From assembly GCA_021604645.1 (NCBI GenBank), contig BQJJ01000010.1, positions 62,001-126,000 of the forward strand: a stretch of 64,000 nt of DNA, given 5' to 3'. This stretch comes from Methyloligella sp. Its GTDB lineage: Bacteria > Pseudomonadota > Alphaproteobacteria > Rhizobiales > HXMU1428-3. Below, piece after piece: positions 1 through 9,834 of this stretch (position 1 is its first letter; each line of letters starts with the position of its first letter). Made by a program: the position numbers and the translations under genes. The notes under the pieces were generated by a model, which ran no database searches, was not told the DNA's origin, and was given only the letters and a program-made list of their open reading frames with translations.

Positions 1-3
1 AGA

Positions 4-753
4 ATGCAAACCAATCAAAATTGGTTGAGCTATAAATTAGGCAGGCCACTCCCAGGAACACCAGACCTTTCAAAACAAAAAGAACGCTTAACCACCCTCA
101 ATTTAAAATTGGGCAATCCAATTTTCATGAGGGTATTTAAATTAGAAGGTGAGCTAGAATTATGGATGAAAGGCAAAGAAGGGTTTAAACTCTTTGCCAC
201 ATATCCAATTTGCAGATGGTCCGGCCGCTTAGGCCCCAAGCTAAAAGAGGGTGATCGCCAAAGCCCTGAAGGCTTTTACTATGTCCATAAATATCAGCTC
301 AATCCAAACAGTCGCTGGTATCGGTCCTTTAACTTAGGTTACCCAAATAGTTTCGACAAAAGCTTTAGTCGAACGGGTTCTTTTCTGATGGTGCACGGTG
401 GCTGCTCATCAATTGGCTGCTATGCCATGACAAACCCAGTGATGAAAGAGATCTGGGAAATTGTAACTAACGCCTATAGGGGCGGACAAAAAAGATTTGC
501 TGTGCATGCTTTTCCATTTCGAATGACAGATCGTAACATGCGCGTATACAGCAATAAAAACTGGGCCCCTTTTTGGCAAAATTTAAAAGCAGGTTATGAC
601 CTATTCGAAAAAACAAGAATCCCACCGCAAGTTTTCGTCTGTAATAAAACTTACAAATTCAAACCTGGCCTATTGATTGAAAAAAACCATCAATACAACT
701 TACAAAAAAATTGTCCGGCAGCAACGGTCAGTTCAGTGAATAAGAAATTGTGA
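4..753 (+). CDS. YafK-type murein L,D-transpeptidase (5' end may lie outside window)
   Basis: This protein probably cross-links peptidoglycan or attaches or trims proteins on it, as YkuD/YafK-family L,D-transpeptidases do in the periplasm. The family signature is clear: HGGCSSIGCYAM at residues 131-142, with His131 and the catalytic Cys139, preceded by a SPEGFYYV segment typical of the YafK subgroup. No signal peptide is visible after the first ATG. The reading frame is still open at base 1, so the true start, and any signal peptide, may lie upstream of the window. The gene stands alone; a membrane-protein gene converges on it from the right. The family assignment is firm, but the exact reaction (cross-linking or a regulatory/hydrolytic role) cannot be told from sequence. 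Confidence 0.88.
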   Translation: MQTNQNWLSYKLGRPLPGTPDLSKQKERLTTLNLKLGNPIFMRVFKLEGELELWMKGKEGFKLFATYPICRWSGRLGPKLKEGDRQSPEGFYYVHKYQLNPNSRWYRSFNLGYPNSFDKSFSRTGSFLMVHGGCSSIGCYAMTNPVMKEIWEIVTNAYRGGQKRFAVHAFPFRMTDRNMRVYSNKNWAPFWQNLKAGYDLFEKTRIPPQVFVCNKTYKFKPGLLIEKNHQYNLQKNCPAATVSSVNKKL

Positions 754-781
754 ACTTTATCTTTCTTAAGCGGACAAGTTT

Positions 782-1249
782 TTATAGCGGAACCTGGCTA
801 AGAGATGTGAAAAAATCAATGATCGCTTGTGCTTCAAAAGTTTTGGATATGATCAGAATATGCAAACACCAAAAAATAATAGCAACGATATACATAGCCG
901 TATATGCAAGTGAAAAAGCACCACCAGCATTCCTGCCAGGATAAGTGTTTTGGATCATTTGAAAATCAAGATCTCTCTCAATACGTTTTGCTTCTTTGAG
1001 AAAAATCTTTATTTGGCTCGTTGTTCTACGATCAAAAACCATTGCAAAAATTAATAAGACAACCACCATTACCGAAGCTATGACTTTGGTTGGCTGACTT
1101 TGCAACGTGTTGAGAATGATAGGATAGAGGATACTGTTAATCGCAATAATAAAACCAAAAAGCTTGGTTTTATGATCTAGAAAATAGCGAAAATTTACAA
1201 GCGCCTGCTCATACTCAACCGGACGCTCTAAAATTGTAATTTTATCCAT
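782..1249 (-). CDS. Hypothetical three-TM membrane protein
   Basis: I do not recognise this 155-residue protein. Three hydrophobic segments are visible, at about residues 29-48, 55-73 and 111-135. A charged, probably cytoplasmic linker (residues about 74-107, rich in Arg, Lys and Glu) separates the second and third. There is no signal peptide and no catalytic motif. It converges with the L,D-transpeptidase gene on its 3' side and is separated by about 175 bp from the 3' end of the SLC13 permease gene on the same strand. Codon use looks like that of its neighbours, so it is probably a real gene, but no function can be assigned. Confidence 0.7.
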   Translation of the reverse strand: MDKITILERPVEYEQALVNFRYFLDHKTKLFGFIIAINSILYPIILNTLQSQPTKVIASVMVVVLLIFAMVFDRRTTSQIKIFLKEAKRIERDLDFQMIQNTYPGRNAGGAFSLAYTAMYIVAIIFWCLHILIISKTFEAQAIIDFFTSLSQVPL

Positions 1250-1424
1250 AGCTACGCAACCCCCAAAACCTTATGAATAATACATTATAAAGCCATTTCA
1301 CCTCAAAAGAGCAAGCTTATCAACCAAAAGGAGATGAGAAAAAGTAAAGACTGTGTCCTCTTTGCCTTTTCCCTAAAGCAAGCAACAGTCTCTAATACCT
1401 CACTCTTGCAATCATATTCGTCTG

Positions 1425-3203
1425 TTAAAATTTCCAGAATACCAAGATTGCAGGTACAGCCACGCCGATTATCAATATCTCAAGCGGGAGCCCCATGCGC
1501 CAATAATCACCAAATTTATAGCCACCAGGCCCCATAATGAGGGTATTATTCTTATGACCAATCGGGGTGAGAAACGCACAGCTAGCAGCAATCGCCACAG
1601 CCATTAAAAACGGGTCAGCACTAACATTAAGCCGGTTTGCAAGGTCAACCGCAATCGGGGCCGCAATCACCGCAGTTGCTGTATTATTCAACACATCAGA
1701 AAGGGTCATGGTAACGACCATAAGCAAAGTCAGAACTACCCAGGGCTCATAACCAAGTGTTACATCAACAATCCAGTTTGCAATCAATCCCGTACCGCCT
1801 GAAGCCTCTAAAGCAGCGCCAATTGGTATGAGAGAACCTAGCAAAACAATCACTGGCCATTCAACACTGTCATAAATTTTCTGCACGGAAACAATGTTTA
1901 AAAGCACATAAGCAATCACTGTCAATCCAAGTGCGAAGGGTAGATATAATATCCCAACACTCGCAGCCAAAATAGCAGCAGCAAATAAGCCAACAGCAAG
2001 CATTGCTTTATCACGCTTGATAACTTGCAAGCCCCGTTCAGCCAAAGGCAAACATCCAAGCCAGTTAGCAATCTCAGCTAAACGTTCCGTTGGTCCATAA
2101 AGCAATAAGATATCACCAGCTTTAATCTCAGTGCGGCGCACACGCTCGTGAATTTGCTCACCCTGGCGAGAGATGCCCATTAAGGTCACGTTATGACGAT
2201 AAAGCAATCTTAACTTTAGCGCTGATTGTCCTTCAATGCGCGCCCCTTCAGGCACAACAACTTCCATAAAGCTGGTGTCAGCAGCAACAAGCGCGCGCTC
2301 ATGTTTTTCAGAGCCAACAAATTCAACGCCAATAGTACCTGCCAGTTCCTCAATCACTTGAGGCGTGGCTTCAACCACCAAAATATCCCCAGCTTCAATC
2401 ACTTGCCAAGCCGGAACACCCGGCAATTTATTGCCGCGCCGAACAACACCAACCACCTGCACATCACCAGCATCTTCAAGAGCCGTCACATCACGTAAGC
2501 GCTCACCCACCAATACACTGTCATTGGCGACACGAACTTCAGCGACATAATCATCAAGCTGGAAAAGTTCTTGCGCTTGATTTTGATCACCCCTGGCACG
2601 AGGGATCATGCGCCACCCAATCAGAGCTACAAAAATAACCCCAACAAAAGCACAAATTAAACCAACAGGGGCAAAGTCAAACATTTGAAAAGGCTCACCA
2701 ATAGCCTTTTCCCTGTAACTTGCAATGATAATATTAGGAGGAGTGCCAATGAGTGTGACGAGGCCGCCAAGGATTGAGGCAAAAGACAATGGCATCAGAG
2801 TTAGAGCAGGAGAGCGCCCCGCTTTTTCAGCCGCTCTTAAGTCAACCGGCATAAGTAAAGCCAGCGCGCCAACATTATTCATAACGGCTGAAAGGGCAGC
2901 AGCTAAACCAGACATAATACCAATATGAGAAGATAGCTTTCTTCCGCTATCAATCATATAGCGGGCAAGGAGTTCGATGGCCCCTGAGTTTGAAAGCCCC
3001 TTTGAGACAATAAGAACTAGGGCAATAATAATCACAGCAGGGTGACCAAAGCCTGAAAATGCACTGGCTTGCGGAATGACACCTAGAATAACCCCAGCGA
3101 TTAACGCTGCAAAAGCAACCAGGTCATAACGAAAGCGCCCCCAAAGCAAAAGTGCAAACACCGCGCCCAAAAGGCTAAAAAGCATAATCTGATCAGTGGT
3201 CAT
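1425..3203 (-). CDS. SLC13-family permease with two TrkA-C (RCK_C) domains
   Basis: This is an inner-membrane transporter of the SLC13/DASS (divalent anion:sodium symporter) group in its 592-residue bacterial form. Hydrophobic helices fill both ends (about residues 1-200 and 400-592). The middle carries two soluble TrkA-C-like repeats (about 213-285 and 312-385), each ending in a 'GDILxxxG/E' type strand-turn. The conserved 'IGTPPNIIIAS' motif (near residue 152) and a second 'LNNTATAVI' loop near residue 509 are the inverted substrate-binding loops expected of the family. The ATG is preceded by a GGGGG ribosome-binding site. Known relatives move sulfate, dicarboxylates or other anions; the substrate here cannot be inferred. 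Confidence 0.9.
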   Translation of the reverse strand: MTTDQIMLFSLLGAVFALLLWGRFRYDLVAFAALIAGVILGVIPQASAFSGFGHPAVIIIALVLIVSKGLSNSGAIELLARYMIDSGRKLSSHIGIMSGLAAALSAVMNNVGALALLMPVDLRAAEKAGRSPALTLMPLSFASILGGLVTLIGTPPNIIIASYREKAIGEPFQMFDFAPVGLICAFVGVIFVALIGWRMIPRARGDQNQAQELFQLDDYVAEVRVANDSVLVGERLRDVTALEDAGDVQVVGVVRRGNKLPGVPAWQVIEAGDILVVEATPQVIEELAGTIGVEFVGSEKHERALVAADTSFMEVVVPEGARIEGQSALKLRLLYRHNVTLMGISRQGEQIHERVRRTEIKAGDILLLYGPTERLAEIANWLGCLPLAERGLQVIKRDKAMLAVGLFAAAILAASVGILYLPFALGLTVIAYVLLNIVSVQKIYDSVEWPVIVLLGSLIPIGAALEASGGTGLIANWIVDVTLGYEPWVVLTLLMVVTMTLSDVLNNTATAVIAAPIAVDLANRLNVSADPFLMAVAIAASCAFLTPIGHKNNTLIMGPGGYKFGDYWRMGLPLEILIIGVAVPAILVFWKF

Positions 3204-3524
3204 AAATTGCCCCCAAAAAAAGACCTCTAAATAATATTGAGACCTCGAATAGATAGTCTAATTCGTAGAAAGTCTTTTGTTTTATACCAACTCAGCCAAA
3301 AACCATAATGATTTTACCTAACAATCAATTATGTTTTTGAACAACAAAAGCTCGTTCCCTAACAAAAAGAAAAAAGCACTCCTGACAAATTTGTCAATGA
3401 GTGCTTTAAAAATCCATCCATTTTATACATTGATCAAATAAATGGATACTTTCTGTAATTTACAGCCAGTAATAACTGGTTATGAGTTATCTCTAACTCA
3501 GTTTTAATCTCACTATGCAGGTAC
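3204..3524. other. Intergenic region between secA and SLC13 permease genes
   Basis: No gene is visible in this AT-rich gap between two minus-strand genes. It holds a terminator-like hairpin for secA (3373-3407) and two small perfect hairpins close to the secA stop codon: CCAGT/ACTGG at 3466-3479 and TGAGTTA/TAACTCA at 3483-3500. The rest should include the promoter of the permease gene, but I cannot point to a convincing -35/-10 pair. Confidence 0.6.
3373..3407 (-). terminator. Intrinsic terminator downstream of secA
   Basis: Read on the minus strand, AAAGCACTC and GAGTGCTTT form a 9-bp stem (3373-3381 with 3399-3407). An inner palindrome, TGACAAATTTGTCA, lies between the arms, and a T-rich run (TTTTCTTTTT) follows on the minus strand. 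Position and polarity fit termination of secA transcription. Confidence 0.8.
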
Positions 3525-6254
3525 CTAACTTAATTTACCATGACACTGCTTATACTTTTTACCAGAACCACACGGGCATTTTTCATTCCGTGCAACCTTA
3601 CCCCATGTAGAAGGGTCATTCGGGTTAATGTTCTCAGCAGATTGACGACTACGTATTTGAACAGGCATCTCAACCGGTTCATCTGAGTGGAATTCATCTT
3701 CACCAGATGAGTAATCCATATGGTGTGCTTCCATCTCTGGCATTTCAGCATCATCAAGCGAAGGAAGGTCGTCTCCTGAAAGCTCAACATGTGACAATTG
3801 GCCGGTTACAGCTTCTCGCAATTGACCAAGCATGGCTTCAAAAAGAGTAAAACTCTCAGTTTGATATTCATTAAGAGGGTCACGTTGACCATAGCCACGC
3901 AGGCCAACAACTTGTCTAAGGTGCTCAAGTGTTATCAAATGCTCGCGCCATAGATGGTCAAGTGATTGTAAAAGTACAGATTTTTCAACCTGGCGCATAA
4001 GGTCAGGTCCAATTTCAACGGCCTTTTTAGCAGCTGATTTTTTCGTTTCGTCAGTAAGACGAGCAATAATTTCTTCGTCAGCAATTCCTTCTTCATCGGC
4101 CCAATCTTTAATAGGAAGCTGTAAGTTGAAAACACGTTCAACTTCTTCAGTTAAGCCATCAACATCCCATTGTTCCGCGTATGCATTGTTCGGAATAAAT
4201 TTAGGAACAATTTCATCAATTAGTTGCAAGCGCAAATCAACCACAGTTTCAGATACTTCTTCATCACGCATCAATTCAATACGCTGATCAAAGATAACCT
4301 TTCTCTGCTCGTTCATAACATTATCGAATTTTAAGAGGTTCTTCCGAATGTCGTAGTTGTGGGCTTCAACCTTCTTCTGTGCTTTCTCAAGAGCTTTGTT
4401 GATCCAGGGGTGAATAATCGCTTCCCCTTCTTCAAGACCAAGCTTTGAGAGCACACCATCCATGCGGTCAGAGCCAAAAATCCGCATCAAATCATCATCG
4501 AGAGAGAGGAAGAATTTAGAAGACCCTGGGTCACCTTGACGGCCAGAACGCCCACGAAGCTGATTGTCAATCCGCCGGCTTTCATGGCGTTCTGTGCCAA
4601 CAACATAAAGACCACCCGCTTCAAGTGCCTGTTTTTTCTTGGCTTCAACATCAGTTGTGATATCGGCAATTTTGGCATCACGCTTCACACCTTCAGGCAT
4701 ATCCCCAACTTCATTTTCGATCCGCATTTCAAGGTTGCCACCAAGCTGAATATCAGTACCACGGCCTGCCATATTCGTCGCAATGGTAACAGCTCCCGGG
4801 CAACCTGCATCAGCAATGATAGACGCTTCTTGTTCATGGTGGCGCGCATTAAGGACTGCATGCTTAACTTTTTGTTCCTTCAAGAGACTGGCAAGAAGTT
4901 CAGATTTCTCAATAGAGGTTGTACCAACGAGAACTGGTTGTTTACGAGATTGGCAATCTTTAATAAGTTCGATGATCGCTTGGTATTTTTCTTTTGCAGT
5001 CCGGTAAACTTCATCATCTTCATCAAGGCGAGCTACGGGTTTATTTGTAGGAATATCAAGCACATCAAGGCCGTAAATATCCATAAACTCTTCAACTTCC
5101 GTCGCGGCCGTACCGGTCATACCGCAAAGTTTGTCATAAAGGCGGAAGTAATTCTGGAACGTAATAGACGCAAGTGTCTGGTTTTCAGGTTGGATTTCAA
5201 CATTTTCTTTAGCTTCAAGCGATTGATGTAATCCATCTGAGTAACGACGTCCATCCATCATCCGTCCGGTAAATTCATCAATGATGATCACAGCATTATT
5301 CTTAACAATATAGTCTTTGTCTTTAAGGAACATATGATGTGCACGAAGTGAATTATTCAGGTGATGAACAAGCGTGACATTCTCAACATCATAAAGGCCA
5401 CCTTCAGTAAGTTGACCAGCATCTTTCAAGAGTTGTTCTGCTGTTTCGTTACCCTGATCAGTCAGAGCAACTGATTTGGCTTTTTCGTCAATTTCATAAT
5501 CTTCAGGTGAAAGTTGAGGGACAATCTTATCAATAGCAGTGTAAAGGTCAGTCTTATCTTCAACGGGACCAGAAATAATCAAAGGAGTACGTGCTTCGTC
5601 AATCAAAATAGAGTCGACTTCGTCAACAATAGAGAAGTAATGACCACGTTGAACCATTTCTCCAAGGTCATATTTCATATTATCGCGTAAGTAATCAAAA
5701 CCAAATTCGTTATTCGTGCCGTAAGTTACATCACAAGCATATTGCTCACGTCGCTCATCGTCTTCCATCTCATTAGTGATGGTGCCAACTGTCATGCCGA
5801 GAAAACGATAAACTTGCCCCATCCATTCCGCGTCACGTTGTGCCAAATAATCGTTCACTGTTACAACATGAACACCGCGACCAGAGAGTGCGTTAAGATA
5901 TCCAGCCAATGTAGCCACAAGAGTTTTACCCTCACCAGTCCGCATTTCAGAAATACGTCCCTCATGCAAAACCATGCCACCTATAAGCTGAACATCATAA
6001 TGGCGCTGCCCAAGAGCCCGTTTCGCGGCTTCACGAACTGTCGCAAATGCAGGAACAAGCAAATCATCTAGTGTCTTTCCGTCCAAGACCTCTTGGCGAA
6101 ACACTTCGGTGCGCGCCTTAAGCTCATCATCCGTTAGCTTAATCATCTCAGGCTCTAAGGCATTAATTGCCTCTACACGGCCGGAAAAGGCTTTGATTTG
6201 CCGTTCATTTGATGTTCCAAAAAATTTCGCACCAAGTGCTGAAAACGATACCAT
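3525..6254 (-). CDS. secA: Preprotein translocase ATPase SecA
   Basis: SecA is the motor that pushes unfolded preproteins through the SecYEG channel. The protein has 909 residues from the chosen ATG, the usual length. Visible elements are Walker A GEGKT (about 107-111), the DEVD box (about 211-214), the '[14 protein letters not shown]' helicase motif, and a C-terminal SEC-C zinc site with Cys893, Cys895, Cys904 and His905, which binds SecB and lipids. The frame is open for 22 further codons upstream with a TTG start, but homologues begin 'MVSF.ALA', which matches the ATG at 6254. It is divergent from a parvulin isomerase gene, an arrangement common in Rhizobiales and sensible because both act in protein export. 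Confidence 0.98.
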   Translation of the reverse strand: MVSFSALGAKFFGTSNERQIKAFSGRVEAINALEPEMIKLTDDELKARTEVFRQEVLDGKTLDDLLVPAFATVREAAKRALGQRHYDVQLIGGMVLHEGRISEMRTGEGKTLVATLAGYLNALSGRGVHVVTVNDYLAQRDAEWMGQVYRFLGMTVGTITNEMEDDERREQYACDVTYGTNNEFGFDYLRDNMKYDLGEMVQRGHYFSIVDEVDSILIDEARTPLIISGPVEDKTDLYTAIDKIVPQLSPEDYEIDEKAKSVALTDQGNETAEQLLKDAGQLTEGGLYDVENVTLVHHLNNSLRAHHMFLKDKDYIVKNNAVIIIDEFTGRMMDGRRYSDGLHQSLEAKENVEIQPENQTLASITFQNYFRLYDKLCGMTGTAATEVEEFMDIYGLDVLDIPTNKPVARLDEDDEVYRTAKEKYQAIIELIKDCQSRKQPVLVGTTSIEKSELLASLLKEQKVKHAVLNARHHEQEASIIADAGCPGAVTIATNMAGRGTDIQLGGNLEMRIENEVGDMPEGVKRDAKIADITTDVEAKKKQALEAGGLYVVGTERHESRRIDNQLRGRSGRQGDPGSSKFFLSLDDDLMRIFGSDRMDGVLSKLGLEEGEAIIHPWINKALEKAQKKVEAHNYDIRKNLLKFDNVMNEQRKVIFDQRIELMRDEEVSETVVDLRLQLIDEIVPKFIPNNAYAEQWDVDGLTEEVERVFNLQLPIKDWADEEGIADEEIIARLTDETKKSAAKKAVEIGPDLMRQVEKSVLLQSLDHLWREHLITLEHLRQVVGLRGYGQRDPLNEYQTESFTLFEAMLGQLREAVTGQLSHVELSGDDLPSLDDAEMPEMEAHHMDYSSGEDEFHSDEPVEMPVQIRSRQSAENINPNDPSTWGKVARNEKCPCGSGKKYKQCHGKLS

Positions 6255-6320
6255 GTCTCTGGGCCTAACCTGACTTATTAAAATGACAGCCTCTATTTTT
6301 TCTGAATGAGGGGCTGACAA

Positions 6321-6765
6321 ACAAATTTATGTAAAATGGCACTCAAAAAAAATGAAGAAACCAAAACAAAGTTAATTGGACTAAACTAAAGTCCAGTAGC
6401 TTTAAAGTGTTAAATAGTGTGGCCTTTATAAGGTCCAAAGCAATCCAAAGCGAATGCTTAACACCAAAAAAGGAACTGTTCAAATATCACATGCAAATGT
6501 TAGATAAAGTGTCAAATAACACACGACAATATGACAGATAGAAAGTCATGTGCCGATTGTCAACGCGTCTATGGTTAACATTGGCTCAAACTGGACAGAT
6601 TTCAAATTAGCGTCACAATTGAGTGATCAAAACAAGCCCAAAAGCTTGCGTAAGAGCTTGATTTAACCTAATGAAGACACAAAGTGTTTTTAAGAACATA
6701 AATATAAGAATGAATAAGTTGAGCTGCATAGAACAGCTAAGACATAACTCTGAGGAAGAAATATA
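6321..6765. promoter_or_regulatory. Divergent secA / parvulin upstream region
   Basis: This gap of about 445 bp separates two divergent genes and should hold both promoters. It is AT-rich and without a credible gene. A small hairpin, TGGACT/AGTCCA, lies near 6377-6396. I could not identify a convincing promoter or operator pair by eye. Confidence 0.4.
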
Positions 6766-7608
6766 GTGAAACATATAGCAAAAAGCGCATTAGCAGCTAT
6801 TCTGGTTATATCATTTGGGTCTTTGCAGCTTTCAGCTGAACCTGCAAAATCAGACAAAGTCGTTGCCAAAATTGATGATGTCACCATCACTGAATTGGAT
6901 ATGGCTCGCGCTGAAACAGAAATGTTCAATCAACTCGTTAATGTCCCTAAAAATGCGAGACGTAAGGTTTTAATTGAATACTTAATTGAAACTCAACTGC
7001 TAGCAAAAGCAGCAGATGAAGAAAAAATTGCGGAATCTGAAGGGTTTAAGGCCAGAAAAGACTACTATCACCGCCGCGCTCTCAGAGATACATATTTTGA
7101 TAAGAAAGTGTTTGAATCTGTAAGTGATGCAGATGTGAAGAAAACATATGATGATGCAAGCAAAGAAGAAGAAGCTCACGTTCAGCATATTCTTGTAAAA
7201 GAAGAAAAATTGGCGAAAGAGATCGTTGGAAAACTAAAAGCGGGTGGTGACTTTAAAAAACTTGCTGAAGAACATTCAATTGATCCAGGGTCTAAGAAAA
7301 AAGGTGGCGATTTAGGCTTTATTGTCAAAACACAAGTTGTACCTTCATTCGCTAAGGCTGCTTTTGAGCTTAAAAAAGGTGGGATTTCTGAGCCAGTTAA
7401 ATCACAATTTGGTTATCACATCATTCGTCAGGTAGAAAAGCGCAAGCGCCCACTACCTCCATTCCCAACAGTTCAGGCGCGTATCAAAGAAGTTCTTTGG
7501 CAAAAGAAAGCTCAAGAATTGATTGAAAACCTGCGCAAAACAGCAAAAGTTGAGTTTCTTGATAAAGAATTGGAAAAACCTCTACAACAACCACGTGGTA
7601 GCCAATAA
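6766..7608 (+). CDS. Periplasmic parvulin-type peptidyl-prolyl cis-trans isomerase (PpiC/SurA-like)
   Basis: This is likely a periplasmic folding catalyst for exported proteins. The 280-residue product has an N-terminal signal sequence (about residues 1-25, cut near 'LSAEPA'), a SurA_N-like helical part, and a parvulin domain at about 131-228. Hallmarks of that domain are 'VQHILVKEE', the segment 'FKKLAEEHSIDPGSKKKGG' with 'DLGFI' immediately after it, and 'FGYHIIRQVEKR'. GTG is chosen as start because a GAGGAAG ribosome-binding site lies just upstream. It is divergent from secA and followed by REP-like hairpins and a strong terminator. In Rhizobiales this gene regularly sits between secA and argJ. 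A lipidation box is not seen, so it is probably soluble or lightly membrane-attached. Confidence 0.92.
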   Translation: MKHIAKSALAAILVISFGSLQLSAEPAKSDKVVAKIDDVTITELDMARAETEMFNQLVNVPKNARRKVLIEYLIETQLLAKAADEEKIAESEGFKARKDYYHRRALRDTYFDKKVFESVSDADVKKTYDDASKEEEAHVQHILVKEEKLAKEIVGKLKAGGDFKKLAEEHSIDPGSKKKGGDLGFIVKTQVVPSFAKAAFELKKGGISEPVKSQFGYHIIRQVEKRKRPLPPFPTVQARIKEVLWQKKAQELIENLRKTAKVEFLDKELEKPLQQPRGSQ

Positions 7609-7623
7609 GTTTATTGAGAGAGC

Positions 7624-7703
7624 GGATGCTAGTGGGCATCTGGAGCTCAGAAAAGCAGATGCAGCGACGGTTGCTTGTGGGCAACCTGAAGGAGCGCTCA
7701 GAA
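7624..7703 (+). repeat. REP-like hairpin doublet (locus 1)
   Basis: Two units of a short dispersed repeat follow the parvulin gene. The first is GATGC-TAGTGG-GCATC (7625-7640, sharing the G at 7635-7636 boundary). The second is GGTTGC-TTGTGG-GCAACC (7669-7686), followed by TGAAGG. The first unit has A/T changes on both arms relative to the second, so pairing is kept. A 46-bp stretch from 7655 resembles the one starting near 56121. Confidence 0.75.
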
Positions 7704-7739
7704 AGATCATCTGAAGCACAAAGAAGACTGTTTATAAAG

Positions 7740-7773
7740 CGCCATTGAGAGAGATCCTCAATGGCGTTTTTTT
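7740..7773 (+). terminator. Intrinsic terminator after the parvulin gene
   Basis: A perfect 10-bp stem (CGCCATTGAG with CTCAATGGCG, 7740-7749 and 7757-7766) with a 7-nt loop is followed by seven T residues. It ends the transcript of the parvulin gene and the REP-like hairpins. Confidence 0.92.
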
Positions 7774-7834
7774 ATTAACGCCGTAATATGTCTGAACATA
7801 TGCAATAACACTTAAAAATATAAAGTCTCACCCA

Positions 7835-9061
7835 ATGAAAACATCACCATTCGCGCCTAAAAAAAGCCCCCAAATGCCTGAGATCAAAGGCGTTCAACTC
7901 GCTGTAACTAAATCAGGGATCAAATATGAAGGCCGACTAGATTTGCTTTGCGCCCACTTCTCAAAAGGAACAGTGGCTGCAGGTACGTTGACTAAATCTA
8001 AAACAGCCTCAGGTGCTGTCGAATGGTGCCGTGAGAATTTAAAAAGGGGTCACGCAGCTGCTTTAATTGTAAATTCAGGCAATGCAAACGCTTTCACAGG
8101 AGCAAGAGGTGAAAAAAGCGTTGAAGACATCGGCGGTTACCTAGCAAAGATTTTGGGCTGTCAAACGTCTGAAGTTTATCAATCATCAACGGGCGTAATT
8201 GGTGAACCATTACCCGAAGAAAAAATGTTCCAAGGCATTGACCGGTTAAAAGAAAAACTTGGTACAGCTTCATATTCTGAAGCGGCCAGTGCCATCATGA
8301 CAACTGATACCTACCCAAAAATGGCAACAAGGAGCTGTATGATAGATGGAGAGACAATCACGCTAAATGGTATTGCAAAGGGCTCAGGGATGATAGCGCC
8401 GGACATGGCAACTATGCTGGCCTACCTCTTCACAGATTTACCAATTGAGCAAAAAATACTTCAAAAACTTGTGTCAAAAGCGATTGATAAAACCTTTAAT
8501 TGCATAACCGTAGATGGCGACACTTCAACCAGCGACACCGTGCTTGTTTTCGCAACAGGCAAGGCGAACATCTCTCCAATTACAGATGAAAAAGACAGCA
8601 GACTAAGAGCCTTTAATCGTATCTTAAACAAGCAATTAAAAGAGTTAGCCCTTGCAATTGTAAAAGATGGTGAAGGTATATCTAAGTTCGTAACCATTAA
8701 GGTCAGAGGAGCAAAAGGCAAGAGAGCAGCCAAAAAAATAGGGCTATCTATTGCTAATTCTCCGTTGGTGAAAACCGCAATTGCAGGTGAAGATCCAAAT
8801 TGGGGGCGGATTATTATGGCTGTTGGGAAATCTGGAGAAGCAGCTGATCGGGATAAACTTAATATCTGGATCGGCGGTCACCAGGTCACAGCTGAAGGAG
8901 CTAGAATAGAAGGTTATGATGAGGCCCCACTCGCAGAATATATGAAAGGTGAGACTATACTCATTGAAGTCGATATAGGGCTGGGGAGAGGCATAGCAGA
9001 AATATGGACATGCGATTTAACCCATGACTACATATCTATCAACGCAGATTATCGTAGTTAA
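7835..9061 (+). CDS. argJ: Bifunctional glutamate N-acetyltransferase / ornithine acetyltransferase
   Basis: ArgJ recycles the acetyl group in arginine biosynthesis, moving it from N-acetylornithine to glutamate; bifunctional forms also use acetyl-CoA. The 408-residue precursor shows the self-cleavage site: Ala192-Thr193 in 'APDMATMLAYL', where Thr193 becomes the N-terminal nucleophile of the beta chain. The oxyanion-hole motif STGVIG is at 118-123, and the C-terminal 'EDPNWGRI' motif is present. The neighbours (parvulin, MutT) match the common Rhizobiales order rather than an arginine operon. Whether it is mono- or bifunctional cannot be read from sequence alone. Confidence 0.97.
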   Translation: MKTSPFAPKKSPQMPEIKGVQLAVTKSGIKYEGRLDLLCAHFSKGTVAAGTLTKSKTASGAVEWCRENLKRGHAAALIVNSGNANAFTGARGEKSVEDIGGYLAKILGCQTSEVYQSSTGVIGEPLPEEKMFQGIDRLKEKLGTASYSEAASAIMTTDTYPKMATRSCMIDGETITLNGIAKGSGMIAPDMATMLAYLFTDLPIEQKILQKLVSKAIDKTFNCITVDGDTSTSDTVLVFATGKANISPITDEKDSRLRAFNRILNKQLKELALAIVKDGEGISKFVTIKVRGAKGKRAAKKIGLSIANSPLVKTAIAGEDPNWGRIIMAVGKSGEAADRDKLNIWIGGHQVTAEGARIEGYDEAPLAEYMKGETILIEVDIGLGRGIAEIWTCDLTHDYISINADYRS

Positions 9062-9141
9062 TTTTGAGAAAAATCCTCAAATTTAGCTAGATAGATAAAA
9101 ATTTATCTATTTCTAAGTCCAAATATTAAGAGAAATTTGCA

Positions 9142-9579
9142 ATGGTAATGTCATCAGAAGCTCAAAAAAAGAGTAGCAAAACAAGAATTTTACATGTTGT
9201 AGCATGCGCCCTGATTGATAGGGATGGCCGTGTTTTGTTGGCTGAACGGCCTAAAGGGCGGTCAATGGAAGGTCTTTGGGAGTTTCCTGGAGGGAAAATT
9301 GAAGAAGGTGAAACGCCCGAAAAAGCGTTAATCCGTGAATTGAATGAAGAATTAGGAATAGATACCAGTGAGAACTGTCTGGCACCGTTTACTTTTGCCA
9401 GCCATTCATATGAAGAATTCCACCTTCTTATGCCACTTTATATCTGCCGGAAATGGAAAGGGCATATTATGGGCAAGGAAAACCAAAATTTGAAATGGGT
9501 GAAACCTAATAAATTAACTGACTATCCAATGCCACCAGCTGATGTGCCATTGGTCGCTATGTTAAGAGATTTTCTTTAA
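9142..9579 (+). CDS. mutT: MutT-type 8-oxo-dGTP diphosphatase (Nudix hydrolase)
   Basis: This enzyme probably removes oxidised 8-oxo-dGTP from the nucleotide pool and so prevents AT-to-CG mutations. The 145-residue protein has a perfect Nudix box at about residues 51-73 (G-x5-E-x7-RELNEELGI). It is preceded by the MutT-like 'LLAERPKGRSMEGLWEFPGG' segment, in which the 'WEFPGGK' context is characteristic of MutT rather than of other Nudix clades. It follows argJ by about 80 bp on the same strand, an arrangement seen in other Rhizobiales. Confidence 0.93.
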   Translation: MVMSSEAQKKSSKTRILHVVACALIDRDGRVLLAERPKGRSMEGLWEFPGGKIEEGETPEKALIRELNEELGIDTSENCLAPFTFASHSYEEFHLLMPLYICRKWKGHIMGKENQNLKWVKPNKLTDYPMPPADVPLVAMLRDFL

Positions 9580-9617
9580 GGCCTTGGAAATAAAGAACTG
9601 TTGGGCGAAGTGGAAAT

Positions 9618-9800
9618 ATGGATAGTATTAAATTAAAAAAAATAAAAGCTTATTTAAAAGATGAAGGTGGTGCCACATCAATAGAATATTCTGTGATAGC
9701 CGCACTCATTAGTGTATCTATAGTTGCATCTGTAGGACCAATCGGTGATAAGGTCGTGAACCTATATCAGACTCTTGTCGACGAAATTAATAAAAAATAA
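9618..9800 (+). CDS. Flp/Fap-type IVb pilin
   Basis: This 60-residue protein has the layout of an Flp major pilin, the subunit of tight-adherence (Tad) pili. It has a short basic leader, then the prepilin cleavage site Gly18|Ala19 with Glu at +5 and Tyr at +6 (GG-ATSIEYSVIA), then one hydrophobic helix (about 25-45). No Tad assembly genes or prepilin peptidase are in the window, so this is a detached pilin gene, as often happens in Rhizobiales. A GGCGAAG sequence before the ATG may be the ribosome-binding site. Confidence 0.92.
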   Translation: MDSIKLKKIKAYLKDEGGATSIEYSVIAALISVSIVASVGPIGDKVVNLYQTLVDEINKK

Positions 9801-9834
9801 TTGCGTTTATTTATCAGCTTTGAGAAATAGTTAT

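Noticed and set aside
782..944. Plus-strand frame at 750-944
   Set aside because: It overlaps the 3' end of the minus-strand membrane-protein gene and has no domain or ribosome-binding site.
4536..5231. A 231-codon open frame on the plus strand within secA
   Set aside because: It lies wholly antisense to intact secA codons, has no recognised domain or ribosome-binding site, and its composition is that of a reversed reading frame.
5742..6071. A 109-codon plus-strand frame within secA
   Set aside because: It is antisense to the SecA N-terminal region, which is clearly coding on the minus strand.
7523..7714. Short open frame across the end of the parvulin gene and the REP-like repeats
   Set aside because: It overlaps the parvulin coding region in another frame and consists largely of repeat DNA. 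The similar frames at 53834-54016 and 54024-54212 fall for the same reason.
9091..9110. Hairpin ATAGATAAA/TTTATCTAT after argJ as a terminator
   Set aside because: The stem is entirely A/T apart from one G-C pair and has a 2-nt loop; it is likely a chance AT-rich palindrome.
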